A stretch of 6,012 nt of DNA from Candidatus Mesolinea sp. (lineage in GTDB: Bacteria; Chloroflexota; Anaerolineae; Anaerolineales; Anaerolineaceae). The stretch lies in the NCBI GenBank assembly GCA_003499715.1, contig DNSH01000089.1, positions 1 through 6,012 on the forward strand, written 5' to 3'. The notes under the pieces are model-generated. The model did no database searches and had not been told where the DNA came from. It saw only the letters and a list, made by a program, of their open reading frames with translations. Positions 1 through 5,321 of this stretch are shown piece after piece (positions within the stretch are counted from its first letter, which is position 1; each line of letters begins with the position of its first letter). A program made the position numbers and the translations under genes.

Positions 1-29
1 GATTGACGCTAAAAAACGAACGTGATTCG

Positions 30-57
30 GAGCTGGGAGAGGGCAGGGTGAGGGCAG
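30..57. repeat. G-rich repeat-like fragment with an 8-bp direct repeat
   Basis: GAGGGCAG occurs at 39-46 and again at 50-57, inside a strongly purine-biased patch that contrasts with the AT-rich surroundings. The form GGGAGAGGG..AGGGTGAGGG resembles a class of intergenic repeats seen in many bacterial genomes, often read on the other strand as CCCTCACCC..CCCTCTCCC. That resemblance is from memory. Only one arm is visible, so this could be a decayed or partial copy, or simply a chance G-rich patch. Confidence 0.35.
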
Positions 58-89
58 ATTGAAATTCTTAACTTTGAAAAATTTGGATG

Positions 90-99
90 TAATCGATTA
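90..99. repeat. 10-bp perfect palindrome (TAATCGATTA)
   Basis: This is a perfect dyad with no spacer, in the non-coding leader. Its size and symmetry would suit a dimeric DNA-binding regulator, but a palindrome this short can easily arise by chance in AT-rich DNA. Confidence 0.25.
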
Positions 100-129
100 A
101 CCAATGTTTTTCAACACCCTCACGAATAG

Positions 130-144
130 ATTACTTTAAGTAAT
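130..144. promoter_or_regulatory. 15-bp palindrome, operator-like
   Basis: Two perfect 7-bp arms, ATTACTT at 130-136 and AAGTAAT at 138-144, flank a single central T. The odd-length symmetrical form is typical of operators for small dimeric repressors. It lies well upstream of both promoter candidates for the gene at 359, so it may instead serve an element to the left or be a chance AT-rich dyad. Confidence 0.3.
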
Positions 145-184
145 ATTTATTAGAAGAGATGATTTACTGCCCGAGATCCAAGAT

Positions 185-197
185 TATCCCTGGGATA
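185..197. repeat. 13-bp palindrome next to a larger stem-loop
   Basis: TATCCC (185-190) and GGGATA (192-197) are perfect inverted arms around one T. The dyad sits only 4 bp before the stem-loop at 202-238. Part of it, CTGGG at 190-194, can also pair with CCCAG at 203-207, so it overlaps a possible alternative fold of that stem-loop. Confidence 0.3.
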
Positions 198-201
198 TGA
201 A

Positions 202-238
202 ACCCAGCAAGCTTAACTCGAATAAATGTTTGCTGGGT
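202..238 (+). other. Stem-loop with 9-bp perfect stem
   Basis: ACCCAGCAA at 202-210 is the exact reverse complement of TTGCTGGGT at 230-238, with a 19-nt loop. No run of T follows on the plus strand, so it is not a canonical intrinsic terminator. Possible roles are the end of a transcript from the left, part of a leader RNA, or a DNA dyad overlapping the TATAAT at 238-243. CCCAG at 203-207 can pair with CTGGG on either side (190-194 or 233-237), so two exclusive folds are possible. Confidence 0.45.
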
Positions 239-243
239 ATAAT
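238..243 (+). promoter_or_regulatory. Perfect TATAAT -10 box without a good -35
   Basis: TATAAT matches the sigma-70 -10 consensus at all six positions and overlaps the right arm of the stem-loop by one base. No recognisable -35 hexamer lies 16-18 bp upstream, and there is no TGN extension. If used, it would give a leader of about 110 nt for the UbiB-like gene. Confidence 0.3.
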
Positions 244-277
244 GTTAATTGCTTTGAAACAACGATTCAGGCTTAGC

Positions 278-306
278 TTGACTCTTTAGAAATGACAATT
301 TTTAAA
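278..306 (+). promoter_or_regulatory. Candidate sigma-70 promoter for the UbiB-like gene
   Basis: TTGACT at 278-283 matches the -35 consensus at five of six positions. A spacer of exactly 17 bp leads to TTTAAA at 301-306, a 4/6 match lacking the conserved second A and final T. A second possible -10, TAAACT at 303-308, has a less favourable 19-bp spacer. Transcription would start near 313 and give a leader of about 45 nt. I prefer this to the TATAAT at 238 because both elements are present, but neither is proven. Confidence 0.35.
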
Positions 307-358
307 CTAGAGAGTTACTCAAGCGTTTAGTTTTATTGGAAAAACCAGGACAAAACCG

Positions 359-2032
359 ATGAGTGAGATTCCAGTGAAATCTTCCCCTTCAAAGATTTCA
401 CATCGAAAGAGATATCAGCAGATCCTTTCAACTTTCATTAAGCATGGTTTTGGTTATGCCTTAGCCAAGCTACAACTGAAGCGCTCCTTCTTTCCTATTC
501 CTCCAGAGGAAACCCCCAAAACCGAAGAAGATTTAAAATCTCGTGCAGTCCATTTTCGTTTAGCTTTAGAGGAGCTTGGTCCCACTTTTATTAAAGTCGG
601 ACAGATTCTTTCTACACGTCCGGATTTGCTTCCCCCAGAGTTTATTCAGGAATTAACCAAATTAGAAGATTCCGTTCGTCCTGAGAGCTGGGAAGTGATT
701 CATGCTGTCCTCATCGAAGAGATAGGTGAAGAACTTGAGCAGGTATTTCCCGAAATCAATCCGATTCCGCTTGCTTCTGCCTCTTTAGGGCAAGTGCATT
801 CTGCTCGCCTAAAGAATGGCAGAAGCATTGTTATTAAAATACAACGGCCAAACATCGAAAGCATCATCGAAGTAGATCTCTCCATTTTAGGAGATTTAGC
901 TAGTTTGGCAGAACGGACCCCGTGGGGTGAGCGCAACCACCCGGTTGAGATAATCGATGCTTTCGCTCATACCTTACGTAACGAACTTGATTACTACCGC
1001 GAAGGTCGCAATGCTGACCGTTTTCGCGAGAATTTCACCGGTGATGAGCGCATTTACATCCCCACGATTTATTGGGAACATACAACCCGCCGTGTTTTAG
1101 TGATGGAAGAATTGCACGGTATCAAAATTACTGATATTGCTGCCATTAAAGAAGCGGGAATCAACCGTAAAAAAGTAGCTCATAACGCAGTCTCAATGAT
1201 TGTCAAGGAAATCCTCGAGGATGGCTTTTATCATGCTGACCCCCATGGAGGCAATTTTTTTGTTCTCCAGGATGGTTCAATTGGTGTAATGGATTTTGGT
1301 ATGGTGGGCGAGTTAACCTCACGGGACCGCCAAAGCCTTACACGTTTGTACATCAATGCTATTGCCATGGATGCCGAAGGTATCGTAGATGAACTCTTTC
1401 GGATGAATGCTGTGCCTCCAGATGTAGATAGAGAGGGCTTAGAACGGGACATGGAACACATGCTGCAGAAATATGCCGGTTTGCCGCTCAAGGAAATGCG
1501 TTTTCAGAACATCTTGCAGGATTTCACCAAGCTCGTTACCCGCTATAGCCTTACGCTTTCACCTGATTTCTGGCTGCTTGGTAAAACTTTAGGGATGATG
1601 GAAGGCATTGGGTTGCTTCTCTATCCGGATTTAGACATCTTTGCAATTTCTGAACCCATAGTGCGCAAATTGCGCAGAGAGATGCTCTTGCCTAAAAAAG
1701 AATGGATGCGATATTTCGTGCGCCAATCGATGGATTGGGAAGAGGTGGCTAGGTTACTTCCCCGTACAACCCGACGACTAGTTGAACGCATTGACCAGAA
1801 TAAGCCTTTGGATATAAACCTGATTGGACGAGATAAAGAAAAAAAGGAAGTTGTTCACGGTCTCAACCAGCTTTCCTTCAGTATCCTCATCGCTAGCCTT
1901 GTACTTGCCATAGCTATGCTGCTGCCCATCGCACTGAGCAATGCCTTAGTCTTTATCCCAATCGGGATTTGTGTGATTGGCATCCTTGCAATTTTTGTTT
2001 GGTTAGCCTTATCCTCTTTTAGAAATCGATAA
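359..2032 (+). CDS. ABC1/UbiB (AarF-type) kinase-like membrane protein
   Basis: A 557-residue protein of the ABC1/ADCK/UbiB atypical kinase family, whose members are ATPases or kinases linked to isoprenoid lipids such as quinones. In order, it shows the family KxGQ motif (K79-V-G-Q82), the Ala-rich nucleotide loop (PLASASLGQVH, 137-147), the VIK lysine (K160), an ExD motif (E209-L-D211), a hinge near M249-E251, the catalytic loop HADPHGGN (D294, N299) and the DFG metal-binding motif (312-314). All key residues are intact. Two hydrophobic segments at about 506-526 and 531-552 should anchor the C-terminus in the membrane, as in many bacterial UbiB-like proteins. The ATG has an AGGA ribosome site at 347-350, 8 nt away. 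Neighbours include no quinone-synthesis gene, so a ubiquinone role (ubiB) cannot be assumed. The family call is firm; the substrate is unknown. Confidence 0.93.
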   Translation: MSEIPVKSSPSKISHRKRYQQILSTFIKHGFGYALAKLQLKRSFFPIPPEETPKTEEDLKSRAVHFRLALEELGPTFIKVGQILSTRPDLLPPEFIQELTKLEDSVRPESWEVIHAVLIEEIGEELEQVFPEINPIPLASASLGQVHSARLKNGRSIVIKIQRPNIESIIEVDLSILGDLASLAERTPWGERNHPVEIIDAFAHTLRNELDYYREGRNADRFRENFTGDERIYIPTIYWEHTTRRVLVMEELHGIKITDIAAIKEAGINRKKVAHNAVSMIVKEILEDGFYHADPHGGNFFVLQDGSIGVMDFGMVGELTSRDRQSLTRLYINAIAMDAEGIVDELFRMNAVPPDVDREGLERDMEHMLQKYAGLPLKEMRFQNILQDFTKLVTRYSLTLSPDFWLLGKTLGMMEGIGLLLYPDLDIFAISEPIVRKLRREMLLPKKEWMRYFVRQSMDWEEVARLLPRTTRRLVERIDQNKPLDINLIGRDKEKKEVVHGLNQLSFSILIASLVLAIAMLLPIALSNALVFIPIGICVIGILAIFVWLALSSFRNR

Positions 2033-2123
2033 GAAAACAACTCGATCACCTGCGGGCATAGAATAATTACCCGAAAATCCCATTATTTCCATACTTAAGC
2101 GTCCTGAAAATAGGATTAGCGTT

Positions 2124-2129
2124 TAAAAT
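2124..2129 (+). promoter_or_regulatory. Weak -10-like box before the GH31 gene
   Basis: TAAAAT is a 5/6 match to the -10 consensus, 30 bp before the glycosidase ATG, within the 126-bp gap at 2033-2158. No good -35 is seen at the expected distance. The gap has no convincing terminator: the best inverted repeat, CGGG (2053-2056) with CCCG (2070-2073), is only 4 bp and lacks a T-tract. Read-through from the UbiB-like gene is therefore equally possible. Confidence 0.2.
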
Positions 2130-2158
2130 AAAGGAAATTTTTATCGTCATGAGGCGCC

Positions 2159-4642
2159 ATGTTTTCTCCAGCTAAACCTGTATTTGATCCAGTTGCTAAC
2201 CCTAAAGCGATTGTTTTAGCCGGTCCAATGCGTTTTACCATGCTGAAAAGCCGGCTCATCCGTATTGAATTTTCCCCTGAACAAAGTTTTGAGGACCGCC
2301 CTAGCCAAGTGTTTTGGTATCGCAACCAACCCGTACCCGAATTCCAAACCTACGAGAAAGACGGCAAATTAATCATCGAGACAGCGGATTTAGAGCTTAC
2401 CTACCGCTTAGGTGAGCCGCCGATTGCGCGGTTCATACAAATTCGGCTCAAAACGAATGGCGTTACTTGGAAGTATGGCGATCGCGACCAAACTAACCTG
2501 CGCGGTACCGCCCGCACACTCGACCGCGCCAACGGGCGCATTCCCTTAGAAAAAGGCTTAGTTTCCCGCTCTGGCTGGAGTCTAATCGATGACAGCAATT
2601 CCCTCATTTTCACCAGTGAAGCAACCCTTGAGCCGCGCGGGACTGACCCAGATGCGCGGGATTGGTACTTTTTCGGCTATGGACATGACTATTTGGCTGC
2701 TATCCAGGACTTTCAGGATATTTCTGGCAAGCCTGGACTCATTCCCCGTTGGGCTTTAGGGAACTGGTGGAGCCGTTATTGGGCGTATACCCAAGAGGAA
2801 TTGACCGAACTTATATTGGAATTCAAACGCCAAGAAATCCCACTTTCTGTCTGCATCATCGATATGGATTGGCATATTACAAATACAGGCAACAGCTGTT
2901 CTGGTTGGACAGGTTACACTTGGAATAAGCAACTCTTTCCAGATCCAAAACAGTTCTTACAATTCTTACATCAAAATGCGCTGAAAACAGCACTTAATTT
3001 GCATCCCGCTGAGGGAATTCATCCTCACGAAGAAAGTTACCCACAAATGGCAGAAGCATTGGGTATTGACCCTGCCAGCAATACTCCTGTTCCCTTTGAT
3101 CTCACTTCGGAAACATTCCGCCGAGCTTACTTTGAAATATTGCATCACCCTTTAGAAGCCCAAGGCGTTGATTTCTGGTGGATCGATTGGCAGCAAGGCA
3201 CACGCAGTAAAATTACTGGCTTAGACCCGCTTTTTATGCTAAACCATTTACACTATTATGATTTGGGCAAAACACCAGAAAAGCGCCCCTTTATTTTCTC
3301 TCGCTGGCCTGGGTTAGGTGGGCAGCGATACCCCATCGGTTTTTCTGGGGATACGATTGTCTCGTGGGAATCCCTTGCCTTCCAACCAGAGTTCACCGCA
3401 ACAGCTGCAAACGTAGCCTTTGGTTGGTGGAGCCATGATATTGGCGGGCACTTTGAAGGCATCGAAGAAGCTGAGTTATACCTCCGCTGGGTACAGTTAG
3501 GCGTGTTCAGTCCTATTTTGCGCTTGCATTCGACCAATAACCCTTACTGCGAACGCCGTCCTTGGGGTTATGGATTGGATACGCTCGAAATTGTGCGCCG
3601 GGCTATGCAGCTGCGCCGCCAATTGATTCCTTTGCTCTATTCTGCCAATTATCACAACGCGACTACTGGTGAGCCTATGATTTTGCCGCTCTATTACGGT
3701 TGGCCAGAAAACCCAGAGGCTTATCAATGCCCACAAGAATATCTCTTTTGCCAGCAGCTCCTCGCCGCACCCATTACCCATAAGACTGATCCTGATACGC
3801 GCCTTGCCCGCCAGGTCGTCTGGCTTCCTTCTGGTGATTGGTATGATTTCTTTACCGGTGAATACTTCGAAGGCAATGCGTGGTATCCGTTATATTGTAC
3901 AAAGGAACAAATTCCTGTTTTTGCCAAAGCCGGTGCGATTATTCCGTTAGATGCAGAAAAAATTGCCAACGGTACAGCATTACCCCAAGAAATTATCCTC
4001 AAAATCTTTGCTGGTGCTGATAATACCTTCAGACTGTACGAAGATGATGGGAAGAGCCAAGCCTACCTGCAAGGTGAATTTAATGAAACTGAGATAGCAC
4101 AAACGTATGCTCATCAAACCCTCACGGTGCAAATTCGACCTATTTCTGCTAAGGTTAAAGGCATACCTAGAGAACGTACTTGGAGCTTTGAAATTAATGG
4201 AATTTCTCATCCAGGGAGCATCTTAGCAACCGCAGATGAAGTGCCGGTCGAGTGCACGTTCACGTATGAAGAAACAAAATGTAAATTGATCGTCCATTTG
4301 CCTCAGTTAGCCGTGGAATCAAAGATCAGCTTGATTTTAGGTAATGTGAAGTTGCAGAAATGGACATCGAAAGTAACAGACCGACTCTCTCAACTGATCA
4401 CTGCAGAGCGAATGCCAACCTCGATAAAATTTCTGTTCATGAGTCATCTCAATGAATTAATGAATAACCCAAAATGGCTACGCGCAATAGAGCACCATTT
4501 CACACATTCGCAGCTTTTATCCATCCTCGAAAGCATCTTCTGGAAGCAATCTAAACCCATCGCAACGGATGCTCAGATAGCTTGGCTAGATGCTCAACTT
4601 AAATTAACTGAATGGATCGAATCTACAACAAAACACGGATAA
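2159..4642 (+). CDS. Glycoside hydrolase family 31 alpha-glycosidase (alpha-glucosidase-like)
   Basis: An 827-residue GH31 retaining alpha-glycosidase. An N-terminal beta-sandwich (about 20-190; 'RFTMLKSRLIRIEFS' is typical) precedes the catalytic barrel (about 195-530), beta domains (to about 725, with a DUF5110-like stretch near 610-665) and a tail of about 98 residues. Barrel signatures are DMDWH (235-239), HPAEGIHPHE (282-291), WWIDWQQG with nucleophile D343, SRW (381-383), SGDT with acid/base D398, WSHDIGGH (424-431) and RLHS (455-458). All catalytic residues are intact. The D-x-DWH and WWIDWQQG form recalls the CDD subgroup GH31_u1; from memory, one Lactococcus member cleaves alpha-1,3-linked nigero-oligosaccharides. 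With no signal peptide it should act in the cytoplasm on imported or internal oligosaccharides. GAGG at 2151-2154, only 4 nt from the ATG, is a close-set ribosome site; the conserved N-terminal domain supports this start. No transporter or regulator is adjacent, so the exact linkage is unknown. Confidence 0.93.
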   Translation: MFSPAKPVFDPVANPKAIVLAGPMRFTMLKSRLIRIEFSPEQSFEDRPSQVFWYRNQPVPEFQTYEKDGKLIIETADLELTYRLGEPPIARFIQIRLKTNGVTWKYGDRDQTNLRGTARTLDRANGRIPLEKGLVSRSGWSLIDDSNSLIFTSEATLEPRGTDPDARDWYFFGYGHDYLAAIQDFQDISGKPGLIPRWALGNWWSRYWAYTQEELTELILEFKRQEIPLSVCIIDMDWHITNTGNSCSGWTGYTWNKQLFPDPKQFLQFLHQNALKTALNLHPAEGIHPHEESYPQMAEALGIDPASNTPVPFDLTSETFRRAYFEILHHPLEAQGVDFWWIDWQQGTRSKITGLDPLFMLNHLHYYDLGKTPEKRPFIFSRWPGLGGQRYPIGFSGDTIVSWESLAFQPEFTATAANVAFGWWSHDIGGHFEGIEEAELYLRWVQLGVFSPILRLHSTNNPYCERRPWGYGLDTLEIVRRAMQLRRQLIPLLYSANYHNATTGEPMILPLYYGWPENPEAYQCPQEYLFCQQLLAAPITHKTDPDTRLARQVVWLPSGDWYDFFTGEYFEGNAWYPLYCTKEQIPVFAKAGAIIPLDAEKIANGTALPQEIILKIFAGADNTFRLYEDDGKSQAYLQGEFNETEIAQTYAHQTLTVQIRPISAKVKGIPRERTWSFEINGISHPGSILATADEVPVECTFTYEETKCKLIVHLPQLAVESKISLILGNVKLQKWTSKVTDRLSQLITAERMPTSIKFLFMSHLNELMNNPKWLRAIEHHFTHSQLLSILESIFWKQSKPIATDAQIAWLDAQLKLTEWIESTTKHG

Positions 4643-4674
4643 GAGACACAAAGAAACTCCACTTCCAACAAGAG
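4643..4674. other. Short convergent gap without a visible terminator
   Basis: The glycosidase stop and the NTPase stop face each other across 32 bp. The gap is A-rich on the plus strand and contains no stem-loop or T-tract. The nearest inverted repeat lies inside the NTPase 3' end: GCCGAAAGCA at 4706-4715 against TGCTTTTTCGGC at 4735-4746, a 10-bp stem with a 2-nt bulge. Termination of the two transcripts may therefore overlap the opposing gene or be factor-dependent. Confidence 0.5.
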
Positions 4675-5229
4675 TTAGAAAGCGAATTTTTGAGATATTT
4701 CTCCCGCCGAAAGCAGCTCTTCAATTTTCCAAGTTGCTTTTTCGGCAGCGCCAGCTTGTTCAAGGTCAAAAGCTAAGATGCTCGGATAGTGACTGCTGAA
4801 GTAAGTCATCAAGCTCGGGCGGTAGGTAATCAAGGTTACCTTGCTCGGCAAGTTTCCTAAACGCGGCAGGATAGCTGCCCAGCCTAAACCTTTCTCGACT
4901 TCATAGGGGCCAATCTCATCAATGACCCATAAATCACTGTAAACATCCTTTTGTAAATACTCTAGAGCCCATGTCATTGTTTCCGGGAACATGTGCCACT
5001 TTCCAAAAACTTGTCCATCGCCAGCTTGTGCTAAGCGAGCTAATTGCCGGCGCTCACCGCTAGGGATAAGTTGTGCTGCAATACCTATTTTTACGTCCGC
5101 TTCAAAGATCGCTGGGCTAAAAACGCCTTTACAGCTGAAACCTTCCTCACTAAGCCGCCTGACTAACTCTTCAACGAATCGTGTCTTCCCACAACCACTC
5201 GAGCCATATATGCCAATCAGCTGGGACAT
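4675..5229 (-). CDS. P-loop NTPase, THEP1/NTPase_1-like
   Basis: A 184-residue stand-alone nucleoside-triphosphatase. The Walker A motif GSSGCGKT (9-16) sits right at the N-terminus. Walker B is DLWVIDEIGPYE (99-110), close to the 'DEIGPME' signature of the THEP1/NTPase_1 family (PF03266). The segment GVFSPAIFEADVKIGIAAQLI (35-55 approximately) fits that family's region after the first helix. Length matches the usual 170-190 residues. Known relatives hydrolyse ATP, GTP and other NTPs in vitro, with no settled cellular role. I chose the ATG at 5229 because GGAA lies 6 nt upstream and the P-loop then begins at residue 9. A GTG at 5253 would add 8 residues but has no ribosome site. It lies downstream of the PIG-L gene on the same strand with a 92-bp gap, so co-transcription is possible. 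The family assignment is good; the function is unknown. Confidence 0.85.
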   Translation of the reverse strand: MSQLIGIYGSSGCGKTRFVEELVRRLSEEGFSCKGVFSPAIFEADVKIGIAAQLIPSGERRQLARLAQAGDGQVFGKWHMFPETMTWALEYLQKDVYSDLWVIDEIGPYEVEKGLGWAAILPRLGNLPSKVTLITYRPSLMTYFSSHYPSILAFDLEQAGAAEKATWKIEELLSAGEISQKFAF

Positions 5230-5234
5230 TTGAT

Positions 5235-5238
5235 TTCC
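5235..5238 (-). promoter_or_regulatory. Ribosome binding site that fixes the NTPase start
   Basis: On the minus strand GGAA lies 5 nt after its last A from the ATG at 5229-5227, or 6 nt counted from the GGA core. The alternative upstream GTG at 5253 is preceded by AT-rich sequence with no purine-rich Shine-Dalgarno core. This decides for the shorter protein. Confidence 0.5.
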
Positions 5239-5272
5239 GTATCTGCTATTCACCTAATCGTTTGAATTCTTT

Positions 5273-5292
5273 GCTTATAAGCCTAAGTTATA
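5273..5292 (-). promoter_or_regulatory. -10-like box followed by a 10-bp palindrome, upstream of the NTPase
   Basis: On the minus strand TATAAC (5292-5287) is a 5/6 match to the -10 consensus. It is followed 4 bp later by the perfect palindrome GCTTATAAGC (5282-5273), at about the place where transcription would begin. That is a common position for a repressor site. No good -35 exists at 16-18 bp. A separate inverted repeat, GCCTAA (5281-5286) with TTAGGC (5313-5318), brackets the box. These are suggestive but could be chance in AT-rich DNA. Confidence 0.25.
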
Positions 5293-5321
5293 TTACTTTA
5301 TGGCTTGATTAATTAGGCATT

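Larger units (their letters stand above)
1..358. other. Non-coding leader region upstream of the UbiB-like gene
   Basis: No convincing gene lies here. The three forward frames entering from the left edge meet stops early (the longest open stretch, in frame 3, ends near position 60), and the reverse strand is rich in stops. The stretch is AT-rich apart from a G-rich patch at 30-57. It holds several short perfect palindromes (90-99, 130-144, 185-197), a 9-bp stem-loop (202-238) and two promoter-like sequences, each listed separately. It most likely serves as the regulatory region of the gene starting at 359, and may also contain the end of an upstream transcript. Confidence 0.7.

Noticed and set aside
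3..59. Possible C-terminal end of a gene entering from the left (frame 3, 19 codons)
   Set aside because: Too short to judge, and it runs through the G-rich repeat-like patch whose translation is not protein-like evidence.
1855..2049. Reverse-strand open frame opposite the 3' end of the UbiB-like gene
   Set aside because: Shadow of the strong coding frame on the other strand; its product has no recognisable family and the plus-strand membrane helices explain the open frame.
2053..2073. Possible intrinsic terminator after the UbiB-like gene
   Set aside because: The stem (CGGG/CCCG) is only 4 bp with a 13-nt loop and is not followed by a T-tract.
3256..4002. Three overlapping reverse-strand open frames opposite the GH31 gene
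   Set aside because: They lie entirely within conserved GH31 coding sequence, resemble no family, and overlap each other, as expected of antisense shadows.
4692..4703. GAGA/TCTC mini-hairpin near the NTPase stop
   Set aside because: A 4-bp stem inside coding sequence. The T-run precedes it on the plus strand, and on the minus strand A's follow it, so it does not look like a terminator in either direction.
4991..5233. 80-codon plus-strand open frame opposite the NTPase
   Set aside because: It is the antisense of the Walker A and following region; its protein is low-complexity Ser/Pro/Ala-rich with no family resemblance.
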